NCBI GenBank assembly: GCA_037893225.1
Contig: JAZGUH010000261.1
Coordinates: 1,612,001 to 1,676,000 of the forward strand
Reading direction: 5' to 3'
From: Hippasteria phrygiana
Taxonomy: Eukaryota > Echinodermata > Asteroidea > Valvatida > Goniasteridae
Length of the DNA: 64,000 nucleotides
The notes under the pieces were generated by a model. That model worked only from the letters and a program-made list of their open reading frames with translations. It had not been told where the DNA came from and searched no databases. Below are positions 11,261 to 23,725 of the stretch, in pieces (within the stretch, counting starts at the first letter, position 1; the number at the start of each line of letters is the position of its first letter). The position numbers and the translations under genes were made by a program.

Positions 11261-12955
11261 TTTTTTTTTTTTACATGAAAGGAATTAAGCAATAAAGAGT
11301 ATGTTTAAAGAGTGAAAGTATTAAGAGTGAAAGTATAATAAAGGTTGCATGAAATATACCTTAGATTTGTAGATATGTTTTCTTTGCGATTATAAGTATC
11401 GCACTTTGATGTGTTTTGGTTCATGTTGGAGAATTAAAAACACAGAATTTAAAAAGGGAACCATTTACAACTCTATTTGTGGGGTTAGCACTGTACATTG
11501 TGTACAAATGATGTATGTGCGCGATGCGCGGATGTTCGAGTGGCCAATTTGTTTCTCTAGGAAGGTTAGGGGCAATTACCATAAATGGGCGTATCTAGAC
11601 CGCTATTACGATCAAGCATATTCATGATTAAGTTAATTTATATAACAAGCATCGCACGCATTATTCAGACAGCTATATAAGGTTGAAGTAAAAATATTTT
11701 GTCTAGCTACTGTTGTGGCTATATTGGTAGAGCACTGAAAGCTTTAGACTACAGAGGCCTGGGTTCGAATCCTCTGCCCGATTTATATTTCAAGGGAAAA
11801 CACAACGTCTATTTATGACAATTGACCCTAACTTACCTATGAAAACAAATCACGCGTTCGGGTGTTTTGTAAGTGACGTGACAGGGTTATGTGATGCATT
11901 ACATCATCTTTTGGAATTTGCGAGCGGGTAAATTGTGGGGGGGGGGGGGGGGGGTTGAAAAGTGGTTCAAAAATAACTTCTGTTTTGGTTATTTTTAAAT
12001 ACAGTCTGTTTTATGGTTGTATATTGTATAAGTCTTAAGCTAGATAAAATTACAAAATGGAATAGATATGTCAAAGTAGGTGCAAGTTTAATGTTCAAGA
12101 TGTGATTTTAAAGTAATGTGCCTCTTCTACCGACGCAGTTGAGTGAGATTCAGTCAGATGAGTGAACTGTCGAAATGTTGTGGGAACTTTGAAATTCACA
12201 TTGGAGAAATTGGAAGCTTATGTGACACATAATGGTGTATAACAATTGTCAATGTGCACAAACATGATAATGAAGTTGGCTTGAAGTGCAAAAGTTCCAA
12301 AGATTGGATTTTGGTAGTTTGCCTGCGTGATTGGTCAGGAGTTAGAATAGTGTGCATATTATGTTATGGCTGTTAGTCTAAAATGACATCTTGAAGTAAG
12401 ACATCTTGAGTAAACATATATAAAATACATGGAAACTTACAAACGTATGTTATATAAAAAATCAACAGTGCTGTTTAAAGAAGTGAGTGTTAAAATATAC
12501 AAGGATAACTTGTGAGTGCTATAAAACAACTTTCAAATGTAGATAACGTGTTTTTACAAACGAACTTGAAAAAAATGAACACGAGGTGGCTGATGCAGAA
12601 GTCAGGTTGTTGGCACAATTATTTAATGTATTCTATTCTTCATTTGAAACATTCATAACTGCAGAAATAATTGGGATAAGCTTCCGGTGGCTATACAGTT
12701 ATGAAGGTTGCAAAGGGGAAATGTGATTTATTTGTGTGTGTGTGTGTGTGTGAGAGTTTGTATATGCCGGCAATCGTGGACCTAGGACAAAAGAATTCGA
12801 GCGTAGACAAAGGGGTCCACGTTTGACCCAACGTCCACGATTGAAAATCGTGTACAAAACCAATGGGAGGCCTTCCGAAAAAGTTAGAGTATAAACAAAA
12901 GAGAAACAATGGGAGGTCTACGATTGCACCCGTTTACATGACTGTTTGTGTGTGT
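11204..12955 (+). repeat. segmental duplicate, copy 1
   Basis: A stretch of about 1.75 kb that matches 30634-32465 in the same orientation with few differences, including the terminal hairpin, tRNA-derived module, a poly-G run (about 11937-11955) and the sequence down to 'cgtttacatgactgt'. Copy 1 lacks a 28-bp phrase (ttggttcacgtcattatgg...) near 11431 that all other copies have. It also lacks about 90 bp after the poly-G run that copy 2 has at 31421-31514. No coding frame of note. Confidence 0.85.
11711..11785 (+). repeat. tRNA-derived module (pol III A and B boxes), copy 1
   Basis: Box A-like 'tggctatattgg' at 11716 and a consensus box B 'ggttcgaatcc' at 11762, spaced as in a tRNA gene. 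The D stem can form, but the acceptor, anticodon and T stems do not pair properly, so it is a tRNA-derived head rather than a tRNA gene. Four near-identical copies lie at 19931, 26356, 28760 and 31164. An internal pol III promoter could still drive transcription of the flanking repeat. Confidence 0.7.
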
Positions 12956-13265
12956 GTGTGTGTAGGGATAGGGATGGGGGTAGGGGTGGGGGTTGGGGTG
13001 GGGTGGGTTGGGGATGGGATAGTGGTGGGATAGGAGTAGGAGTGGGGGGTAGGGATTGGTGGTAGGAGTGGGGGTGGGGGTAGGAGTGGGGGTGGGGGTA
13101 GGAGTGGGGGTGGGGGTAGGAGTGGGGGTGGGGGTAGGAGTGGGATTAGGGTGGTTGCAGGGGTGGGATAGGGGTGGTTGCAGGGGTGGGATAGGGGTGG
13201 TTGCAGGGGTGGGATAGGGGTGGTTGCAGGGGTGGGATAGGAGTGGTTGCAGGGTTGGGATAGCG
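12956..13265 (+). repeat. G-rich minisatellite
   Basis: A GT run (12942-12963) leads into G-rich repeats. First come 18-bp units of the type 'tgggggtgggggtaggag' (about 13066-13145), then about five to six 23-bp units of the type 'ggggtggttgcaggggtgg' (13145-13262). The G-rich strand is plus and has many closely spaced runs of four or five G, so quadruplex folding is possible. The minus strand reads as Pro-rich frames that are a by-product of the repeat. Confidence 0.9.
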
Positions 13266-13334
13266 GAACAAAAGAGGAACAATGGGAGGTCCACGATTGC
13301 ACTTGTTTACATGACTGTGTGTGTGTGTGAGTGT

Positions 13335-16300
13335 GTGAAAGAGAGACCCAACTGCAGGAGTAAATATTTTCTTTTAATACGTTAAATTATATTCGTTTGC
13401 ACTAATAAACAGAATTGTGTTAACAGAGTTTGCTGTTAACAAAACAAGTCTAGTGATGTTATCCACTTTTATATATCAGGTCAATTGAATCCAAAAATGA
13501 AGAGAAATTAGTATTTAGTGTTCTTATTTTCTCTAAAAACATTATGGGAGTTTGGCTCCCCCTTTCCATCGGGTATATTTAATTACTTAACGTTTACGTA
13601 CAAAGCTGTAACTGACTTGCTTTCAGAAGAACATGCTATCCTCCACATACATTCCCAATTGGTAGTCTGTACTTATAATCTATTATGTTCAAGAAAATAT
13701 GCCACTTCTGCATACTGATCTCCTCGTTTTGCATGACAGATTGCATTTGTAAATAGTGGGAAATGCATCATCAAACCTGTCACATACTGAAGAAATTTAT
13801 CTTTATCTGTCATTGTGTTGTTGCCTTGTTCGTCCTTATAACCTCAACTACACCCAGCCTGATATTTGTCCATTTCAGATAAATTCTGTGCAAGAGCAAC
13901 CCAAATCTGAACTATTGAAAAGGATGAGTATCTTGATAGTAGCGTGGAGATGGGCCAATTTGTTTATTCTGCATTAAAATTTCACTTAAAACTTCATTGA
14001 ATAATTCACACCCAAAGCAATAGTTTTGTTGCAGTATCTTTATCAGATACAGTTTAATAAAAGGAATAAAAACATTCTGCAGTTAAAATGTCGTCTTCTT
14101 TTTTGTCAGTAAAATTTATTCTTTTGGGGCAGAAAGAAAATGCATGGTTTAAAAATTCTTTAATGGCAAAGAAAAACATGGGATTTGCAACCGAATTTAT
14201 TGTGATTTATATTACTTGTTACTAGTATTTAGCTGTTGTTTTCTTAGCTTGGGAATCGATGGAGTTTGGGCTGCTGATCTGATTTAACTAAAGTTTTTGG
14301 TGTGATCAGCCAATTGGCTCCTGGTTTAGTCCAACGCGCTACGCTATGGCATTGCCAAAACTTGTCATATGAGGGCGCACTTTAAATATTTTCCCGTAAC
14401 GCCAGGCAAACTCAACCAAAGTACCAAGAAAAACGTACATAGTTTATGCGAGTTAGGTACAACTTTAAACATGGGGGCATCATGGCGTCCAATATCTCCA
14501 GAACTAAATGTGGGATCTGGTTGAACTTCTATTTCTATACAGATAGAGACACACATCTGCCTTAGCTTACACCAGTAGTCGGGTAAACTTTGAACCACTT
14601 AAGTTGTGTGCTGCCCTCAGCGTTGGTTTGTGGGATCTTCATACGGTTTAGTCAAAATGTGACTTCTTATATTGCAGACCATGTGAGGATTTTGGCATAT
14701 ACATCGTACGTGCTTTGATTCTGATTGCCGAGGAAGACAACGGTAAAATATACCGGCCTACCTGCATACCACGATTGACTCCAATTGGATGTACAGTTCT
14801 CTGGATATAGGACCTAAACGTATGCACCTTTCAGATGTTGTCACGTGACGCATGGTGATGTCATCACGACAGGACTTGTAAAAACAAACATTTACAACAT
14901 GGTCTTTGTCTGAGTCAAGATTGGATTCAATCTGATCAACACTGTCATTGATCAGATTGACTATTCAGATTTTGCATATCTCTCGCGGTTGATTTTTCAA
15001 CATTTTCTTCAGGGTTCAAAGGACTTTTCATTGCAACTTCCGGTCTGGTGACGTCATCAATCTTTGCCCCCACTCAACTTGTTCTTAGCATGAAGCCGAT
15101 TACATACATCAATTATAAAGTGATTTCAGCAAACTTCGCCACACACATCTACCGATTATTTATTTAAAAAAAAATTCAACCTGCCGCTAGAGGGCGCTCG
15201 AACATTTTATGACGTCACAATGTTGTGTGTGTAAAGTACAACCTAGCCAGAGACTAACATCGTTGAAAGCAAGTTTAATATTTTTTCACTTTCAAATGAT
15301 GAGGCACTTCCGTTTTGGACCGGAAGGAAGGGTCACGTGACTTTGCACGTAATATAGAAAATGAAGACCCTGGATTATTCTATCGGTTCCTGTAAAAATC
15401 AGAATCAGATCTCTCTCGATTGATTTTTATATTGATTTTCAAAGATTAAACTTTCAAGTTATAAGGCACTTCCGGTTTCGACTGGAAGGAAGGGTCACGT
15501 GACTTTGCACGTAATATATAAAAAATGAAGACCCTGGATTATTCTATCAGTTGCCGTAAAAAGCAAAATCAGATCTCTATTGATTGATTTTATATTGATT
15601 TTCAAAGATTAAACTTTCAAAATATAAGGCACTTCCGGTTTAGACCGGAAGGAAGGGTCACTCACTTTGCACGTAATATCAAAAATTAAGACACTGGATT
15701 ATTCTATCAGATCCCGTAAAAAGCAAAATCAGATCTCTCTCGATTGATTTTATATTGATTTTTAAAGATTAAACTTTCAAGTTATAAGGCACTTCCGGTT
15801 TGGACCGGAAGGAAGGGTCACGTGACTTTGCACGTAATATAAAAAATGAAGACCCTGGATTATTCTATCAGTTCCCGTAAAAAGCAAAATCAGATCTCTC
15901 TGGATTGATTTTATATTGATTTTCAAAGATTAAACTTTCAAATTATAGGGCACTTCCGGTTTCGACCGGAAGGAAGGGTCACGTGACTTTGCACGTAATA
16001 TAAAAAATGAAGACCCTGGATTATTCTATCAGTTCCCGTAAAAAGCAAAATCAGATCTCTCTAGATTGATTTTATATTGATTTTCAAAGATTAAACTTTC
16101 AAATTATAAGGCACTTCCGGTTTCGACCGGAAGGAAGGGTCACGTGACTTTGCACGTAATACCAAAAATGAAGAGCCTAGATTATTCTATCAGTTCCCAT
16201 TAAAGCAAAATCAGATCTCTGACGGTTGATTTTATATTGATTTAAGAAAATTAAATCTAGAAATCTTTGGTTGCTTGTAATCTGATACTTGATGACGTCA

Positions 16301-17100
16301 TCGTGACGTCATTATCGGAAAACTCGAGAGCTATGTAAACTATGCTATCTGAAGCAGAAATCTGCATTATATCTCTTGCGGTTGATTTTTCAGCAAATTG
16401 TTTAGGTTTAAAGGTCTTTTCATTGCAACTTCCGGTCTGGTGACGTCATCAATCTTTCTCCACCTCAACTTGTTCTTAGCGTGAAGCCGATTACATACAT
16501 CAATTATAGAGTGATTTCAGCAAACTTCGCCACACACATCGACCGATTATTCATTTTAAGCATTTTTCAACTTGCCGCTAGAGGGCGCTCGAACATTTTA
16601 TGACGTCACAAATAATTTTTTTGTGAAGTACAACCTAGTCGGAGACCAACATCGTTGAAAGCAAGTTCCCATCTTTTTCCACTTTCAAATGATGAGGCAC
16701 TTCCGGTTTAGACCGGAAGGAAGGGTCACGTGATTTTACGCACACGAGATAAAATAAAGATCCTGGATTATACTATCAATTCCCATAAAAATCAAGTTCC
16801 GGGCTCTCACGGTTGATTTTATATTGATTTTCAAAGATCAAATCTGCTAATCTTTAATTGCTTGTAATTTGATACATGATGACGTCATCATGACGTCAGA
16901 GTAATATGCACGAGTTCAGTACAGGGTCTCAGTGTATGCCAACTCTCATTAAGATTGAAGTTTGTTTAAGGGCAAAAGTGCCGATTAGAAAAAACGTGCA
17001 TAAAGTTTATGAGGTTTTGGGGAGAAAAAGAAAAAGAAGAAGAAGAAAAAAAAACGAGAGCTATATGTCTGTTTCCTAAACAGAACATAGGGCTTTTCCA
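13335..17100 (+). repeat. composite block A (copy of 56873-61430)
   Basis: Runs from 'gtgaaagagagacccaac' through diverged non-coding sequence (13335-15000), the 161-bp array A (15305-16240), a TGACGTCA-containing segment, a lone diverged 161-bp monomer (16696), a GAA/A tract and a terminal hairpin near 17050-17080. The block at 56873-61430 has the same order of modules, so this is a duplicated composite. The second copy carries an extra 471-bp MITE. Confidence 0.8.
15305..16240 (+). repeat. 161-bp satellite array A, six monomers
   Basis: Monomers start at 15305, 15467, 15630, 15790, 15951 and 16112 (periods 160-163 bp). Each has the inverted repeat TTCCGGTTTGGACCGGAA (7-bp arms), the palindrome GTCACGTGAC and the phrase 'gaagaccctggattattc'. 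The first monomer of this array has 'cttccgttttggacc', as do the first monomers of arrays B, C and D. A lone diverged monomer follows at 16696. Confidence 0.95.
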
Positions 17101-19440
17101 TATTATTTGCTATAATGTCACTTAGAATATTGCCTACTAATGAGAAATTCGACTACCCACCAAGTTTCGTGACAATCCGACGGATCTACCAATTTATATG
17201 TGTCTATAAATTACGCCTTTAATAACGTCATTATGATGTTCCACATCAATCGCCTCTATTTTTTACATATTATTTATGACCTAACAAACTTATTTCAAAA
17301 AGAATTTCGAAAGTAGTTTGTTCTGTTGACGGGATATGACTTACAGATTCAAGAACGTAACCATGTTAAAATCATATTCAATTACCGGCCTTTTAACATA
17401 CCAGGTTTCACCCTAATCGGTCCAACAACTGTCTAGATATGGCCCCTGTTAAAAACGCACCTTTAAGGTGACGTCACGTGACACATAATGACATCATCAT
17501 GACGTCACTTCGGAGTTTGTATTCTTGTGACAATATCTGTATACCCACCAATTTTCGTGAAGATCGGATGTACCCTTATACGTGTTTCAAAAAAGCACAT
17601 TTTTTGATGACGTCCTCATGACAACACACATTTTCCACATTTATATACAATTATGTATGATCTAACAAACCTATTACAAAAAGAATTTCTAAATTGGCAT
17701 GTTCTGTTGATGATATATGGCTTTAAGGTCCAAAAACTTAAACAATACTATAAAATCGTATGATGACGTCACTATGACGTCACATCAATTTTCATCTATA
17801 ACATGCTCACCTACCAGCCTACCACGTTTTATCTAATCAGACCTACGGTTCTCTAAATATAGGCCCTTCAAAAATGCACCTTTAAGATGACTTAATGTGA
17901 CACGTGATGACGTCATCAGACGTCAGAGCAATATGCACGATTTCAGCACAGGGTCTCAGTCTACGCAAACTTTCATCAAGATGAAAGATCTGTTTACTGG
18001 CAAAGCGCCGGCGAGAATGAAACGTGCATTGCCTATGGGATTTTTGATATCGCACGATTTGCGATGTCCCTTCTGAGCCACCTTACACCATTGGTACACG
18101 CTGCATGCACTGCAGAGCTGCGTGTATCACTTTGTATTTGCACGTACAGCGCAACACCACACACGTTTACGTTGGATTGTAGAAACGTGCAACATGACAC
18201 CCATGGTTACACTGCCTTCCCAGAATTCCTTTGTTATCATATTGTTTTGGGGCTAAATATTGAAATGGGTATATTTTGACGCTGGAGTGAGCTATGATCA
18301 TAAGAACTTGGAATTAGGTACACAAAAATACAGTGTATAACACTTCCGAAGGTTTTTGTCATAAGAGATTGCTAAATATACAAAATTTTGACTTGAATTT
18401 CATGACCTCTAGATGACGTCATCATGACGTCATCATGACGTCACATCAATTTGTTTTATCTGTAACAAATCCTGGCCTATCAGCATTACGACTGCACCCA
18501 ATCGGACTTCTGGTTCTCTAGATATAGGACCTTAAAGTGTGCACCTTTAAGATGACGTCACGTGACCCACGATGACGTCATCACAACTGTACTTGTCGAA
18601 GCAAACATTTCCAACGTGGTCTTGGCCTGGGTCGAGTTTAGAGTCAATCTGATCAATGACAGTGTAAGATTTTTAGTGTATAATGAAATTTGAAACATTA
18701 ACAAATTCATAGAAAATCAGCCGATGACGTCATCATGACGTCACTTCGGATTTTGCATGCTAGTGACAATGTCTGCCTACCCACCAATTTTTGTGACGAT
18801 CGGACCTACCCTTATATGTGTTTCAAAAAAGCACATTTGTAAGAATATAGGAGCTAACAAACCTATTACAAAAAGAATTTCGAAATTAGCATGTTCAGTT
18901 AATGAGATATGGCTTAAGGGTTCAAAACTTTAACAATTACTGCAAAATCGTATGATGACGTCATCATGACATCACGTCGATTTTCATCTATAACACAAGC
19001 CGGTCCACCAACAAACCAAGTTTGAGCTCAATCGGACTTAGGGTTCTCTAGATATAGGCCCTTCAAAAACGCACTTTTGAGATGACGTCACGTGCCGCGT
19101 GATGACGTCATCATGACGTCAGAGTAATATGCACGAGTTCGGTACAGGGTCCAAGTCTATGCAAACTCTCATTAAGATTGAAGTCTGTTTAATGGCAAAA
19201 GTGCCGGCGAGAATAAAACGTGTGCTTTGTCTATGGCATTTTTGATAGAAGAACAAGAAGAAGGAGAAGAAGAAGAAGAAGAAGAAGAAGAAAAAAAAAA
19301 ATCAGAACAAAAACAATGGCTTTTCCGAAAAATTTCGGAAAAGCCAAAAAAACCGGAACGAAAACAATACCTTTTCCGCAGGTATGCGGAAAAGCTAACG
19401 AGAGATGTGTGACTGTTGATGAACAGTACACATAGCTTTT
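17101..19440 (+). repeat. TGACGTCA-rich segment with GAA tract, two hairpin cassettes and terminal hairpin
   Basis: Diverged relatives of the 605-bp unit, with TGACGTCA pairs and, near 18415-18445, a triplet at 11-bp steps. It closes with (GAA)n at about 19249-19290, then two hairpin cassettes: stem 'ggcttttccg' with its complement at 19318-19345, and a perfect 10-bp stem with 4-base loop at 19371-19394. The terminal hairpin is at 19405-19433. 17113-18020 is duplicated at 21640-22400, and 18180-19440 at 24640-25860. Confidence 0.8.
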
Positions 19441-19930
19441 CCGCTCTGCATTTTTTTTTTTTTTTTACATGAAAGGAATTAAGGAATAAAGAGTAAGTTT
19501 AAAGAGTGAAAGTATTAAGAGTGAAAGTATAATAAAGGTTGCATGAAATATACCTTAGATTTGTAGATATGTTTTCTTTGCGATTATAAGTATCGCACTT
19601 TGATGTGTTTTGGTACATGTTGGTTCACGTCATTATGGTCTTAATTTGGAGAATTAAAAACGCAGAATTTTAAAAGGGAATCATTTACAACTCTATTTGT
19701 GGGGTTAGCACTGTACATTGTGTACAAATGATGTATATGCGCGATGCGCGGCTGTTCGAGTGGCAAATTTTTTTCTCTAGGAAGGTTAGGGGCAATAACC
19801 ATAAATGGGCGTATCTAGACCGCTATTACGATCAAGCATATTCATGATTAAGTTAATTTATATAACAAGCATCGCACGCATTATTCAGACAGCTATATAA
19901 GGTTGAAGTAAAAATATTTTGTCTAGCTAC

Positions 19931-20005
19931 TGTTGTGGCTATATTGGTAGAGCACTGAAAGCTTTAGACTACAGAGGCCTGGGTTCGAATCCTCTGCCCG
20001 ATTTA
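19931..20005 (+). repeat. tRNA-derived module, copy 2
   Basis: Same A box and B box as the 11711 copy (B box at 19982). The element then joins directly to the first, truncated monomer of satellite array B after 'gaccctaacttatct'. Confidence 0.7.
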
Positions 20006-20058
20006 TATTTCAAGGGAAAACACAACGTCTATTTATGACAATTGACCCTAACTTATCT

Positions 20059-20700
20059 CACTTCCGTTTTGGACCGGAAGAAAGGGTCACGTGACTTTGC
20101 ACGTAATATAAAAAATGAAGACCCTGGATTATTCTATCGGTTCCCGTAAAAAGCAAAATCAGATCTCTCTCGATTGATTTTTATATTGATTTTCAAAGAT
20201 TAAACTTTCAAGTTATAAGGCACTTCCGGTTTGGACCGGAAGGAAGGGTCACGTGACTTTGCACGTAATATAAAAAATGAAGACCCTGGATTATTCTATC
20301 GGTTCCCGTAAAAAGCAAAATCAGATCTCTCTCGATTGATTCTATATTGATTTTCAAAGATTAAACTTTCAAGTTGTAAGGCACTTCCGGTTTAGACCGG
20401 AAGGAAGGGTCACGTGACTTTGCACGTAATATAAAAAATGAAGACCCTGGATTATTCTATCAGTTGCCGTAAAAAGCAAAATCAGATCTCTCTCGATTGA
20501 TTTTATATTGATTTTCAAAGATTAAACTTTCAAATTATAAGGCACTTCCGGTTTCGACCGGAAGGAAGGGTCACGTGACTTTGCACGTAATATAAAAAAT
20601 GAAGACCCTGGATTATTCTATCAGTTCACATTAAAGCAAAATCAGATCTCTCACGGTTGATTTTATATTGATTTTCAAAAACTAAATCTAGAAATCTTTG
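20059..20700 (+). repeat. 161-bp satellite array B, four monomers
   Basis: Monomers start at 20059, 20221, 20382 and 20543. They have the same inverted repeat and GTCACGTGAC palindrome as array A. A lone diverged monomer is at 21129, at the same relative position as in the other blocks. Confidence 0.95.
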
Positions 20701-23329
20701 GTTGCTTGTAATCTGATACTTGATGACGTCATCGTGACGTCATTATCGGAAAACTCGAGAGCTATGTAAACTATGCTATCTGAAGCAGAAATCTGCATTA
20801 TATCTCCTGTGGTTGATTTTTCAGCAAATGTTTTAGGTTTAAAGGTCTTTTCATTGCAACTTCCGGTCTGGTGACGTCATCAATCTTTCTCCACCTCAAC
20901 TTGTTCTTAGCGTGAAGCCGATTACATACATCAATTATAGAGTGATTTCAGCAAACTTCGCCACACACATCGACCGATTATTCATTTTAAGCATTTTTAA
21001 ACTTGCCGCTAGAGGGCGCTCGAACATTTTATGACGTCACAAATATTTTTTTTGTGAAGTACAACCTAGTCGGAGACCAACATCGTTGAAAGCAAGTTCC
21101 CATCTTTTTCCACTTTCAAATGATGAGGCACTTCCGGTTTGGACCGGAAGGAAGGGTCACGTGATTTGACGCACACGAGATAAAATAAAGATCCTGGATT
21201 ATACTATCAATTCCCACAAAAATCAAGTTCCGGGCTCTCACGGTTGATTTTATATTGATTTTCAAAGATTAAATCTGCTAATCTTTAATTGCTTGTAATT
21301 TGATACATGATGACGTCATCATGACGTCAGAGTAATATGCACGAGTTCAGTACAGGGTCTCAGTGTATGCCAACTCTCATTAAGATTGAAGTTTGTTTAA
21401 GGGCAAAAGTGCCGATTAGAAAAAACGTGCATAAAGTTTATGGGGTTTGGGGGAGAAGAACATGAAGAAGAAGAAACTAGATATAGTGTGTCTGTTTTAA
21501 CAGAACACATGGCTTTTCCGTTTTTGTTTTTTGTTTGGTGAAAGATTGTTTTGCTGCGTGAGATGCAGTTTTTCTATAATACTAAAGTACGTTGTTTTAC
21601 AGAATAAAAACAGTATTGAGTTTCGTAGGCCTATACTATAATGTCACTTAGAATATTGCCTACTAATGAGAAATTCGACTACCCACCAAGTTTCGTGACA
21701 ATCCGACGGATCTACCAATTTATATGTGTCTATAAATTACGCCTTTAATAACGTCATTATGATGTTCCACATCAATCGCCTCTATTTTTTACATATTATT
21801 TATGACCTAACAAACTTATTTCAAAAAGAATTTCGAAAGTAGTTTGTTCTGTTGACGGGATATGGCTTACAGATTCAAAAACGTAACCAATTACCGGCCT
21901 TTCAACATACCAGGTTTCACCCTAATCGGTCCAACAACTGTCTAGATATGGCCCCTTTTAAAAACGCACCTTTAAGGTGACGTCACGTGACACATAATGA
22001 CGTCACTTCGGAGTTTGCATTCTTGTGACAATATCTGTATATCCACCAATTTTCGTGACGATCGGATGTACCCTTATACGTGTTTCAAAAAAAGCACATT
22101 TTGTGATGACGTCCTCATGACAACACACATTTTTCACATTTATATACAATTATGTATGATCTAACAAACCTATTACAAAAAGAATTTCTAAATTAGCATG
22201 TTCTGTTGATGATATATGGCTTTAAGGTCCAAAAACTTAAACAATACTATAAAATCATATGATGACGTCATCATGACGTCACATCAATTTTCATCTATAA
22301 CATGTTCACCTACCAGCCTACCACGTTTGATCTAATCAGACCTACGGTTCTCTAAATATAGGCCATTCAAAAATGCACATTTAAGATTATGTCATGTGAC
22401 ACGTGATGACGTCATCACTAGGGCACTTGTGAAAGCAAACATTCGGAATGTGGTCTTGTCATGTGTCCAGATTGCAGTCTGATCAATGACTGTCAAATTT
22501 GGGGAGTAGAAATATATTTAAAAACATTTGAAAAATCAGTTGATGACGTCATCATGACGTCACTTTGGATTATGTATGCTAGTGACAATATCTACCTACC
22601 CACCAATTTTCATGTCGTTATGTCAACATGACGTCACATACGTTTTTATCTAAAATACATGCCGGCTCATCTGCATGTCACAATTGAACACAATCACACG
22701 TACGGTGTGTATATATAGGACCTTCAAAATGCACTTTTTTGATGAGGTCATCGGGACGTCACATATTTTGCCCGACTTTGTGCACATAATACGCCATACT
22801 AAAGCTATTGCAAAAGGAATTGATTCAGACCGCAAGTTTCACAATAGGCACAAATAGACACAAAGGTATGCTTCCCTTCTCCAAATATCTTAACTGAGTG
22901 AATGATGCTGGGTAAATATTTTATTTTGCTTACTGAATTGATTCAATTTCGTTATTGGTTATGACCATCATCTTTACTTTTATGAAAGTCTGACATTTAT
23001 CACAATATTTATCATCAGGGCTTTAGACACCATTTGAGAGAACAAAAATGTTACATATTTGTTTCAACAGAAAAATACATCAACTTTTGTTAGATTTGTT
23101 TGGCAAGGGGAACATGTAGTCCAACATAGCAACAAAATACAAATGATTGAATGAAATTCTCAATAATGTTCAATTCCACAATATGATGAGGCTATTATCG
23201 ACACTTGCGGAGCCCGAGATGAAGATCAGCAATATATATAAAATGTACGGCTTGCTACCCGATCAGTAAATTAATTTTCTTATTATCGCATCACGTCTCA
23301 TTCCATGTGCTGTCCTCAACAGCCTCAAA

Positions 23330-23427
23330 AATACTCAAAAGAGGGCGCTCGACTAACCTAACGGTCCCGAACTGCACTCGTGCAGTTTAAGACCGTTAGG
23401 TCAGTCTAGCGCCCTCTCTTAAGTATT
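23330..23427. mobile_element. 98-bp fold-back
   Basis: Arms of about 45 bases pair with few mismatches. The outer part is 'aatactcaaaagagggcgct' against its inverse ending in 'cctctcttaagtatt'. The inner part is 'ctaacggtc' against 'gaccgttag', and the innermost is 'aactgcactcgtgcagtt'. No coding. It could be a tiny fold-back transposon or a hairpin RNA precursor. Confidence 0.6.
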
Positions 23428-23434
23428 TCTCCAT

Positions 23435-23725
23435 TTGTGTAAAAACTTGGCACAACCTTTAATTTTGAGACTAATTGGGAATTGTTTGTGCAATACAAGG
23501 GAAGAAGGCTTTTGTTTTCTGTGAAATTAGATGCTCTTGGCATTGTCTATTTCTGCCTCATTAGTTTTCACTAATTTTGCTGACATGAATCTTGAAATAA
23601 CAGGTTGTATGTTTAGACACCTTTATCGAGGGGGGGGGGGAGGGGGGGTTGTTGTTATTTTCCAAGATTTTGCGATTCCTGACTGATTTTAATGGGGGTA
23701 TTGTGGTAAATTATTTCCAAGTTTC
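23435..23725 (-). mobile_element. old TIR element, relative of 36289-36672
   Basis: Read on the minus strand, its text follows the element at 36289-36672: 'gcgattcctgactgatttt' and 'gggggtatt' at the end, then matches to the internal phrases about a cDNA-like 'gacatgaatcttgaaataac' and 'aacttggcacaacc'. It is more diverged and one TIR is hard to see. Confidence 0.45.

Noticed and set aside
11711..11785. Functional tRNA gene
   Set aside because: The A and B boxes are good, but the acceptor, anticodon and T stems do not pair, and identical copies lie inside repeats.
12884..13302. Pro-rich minus-strand frames as extensin-like or mucin genes
   Set aside because: They are direct translations of the G-rich minisatellite and a GT run.
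15305..16240. CRISPR array
   Set aside because: The repeat is 161 bp with no unique spacers, in a eukaryotic setting.
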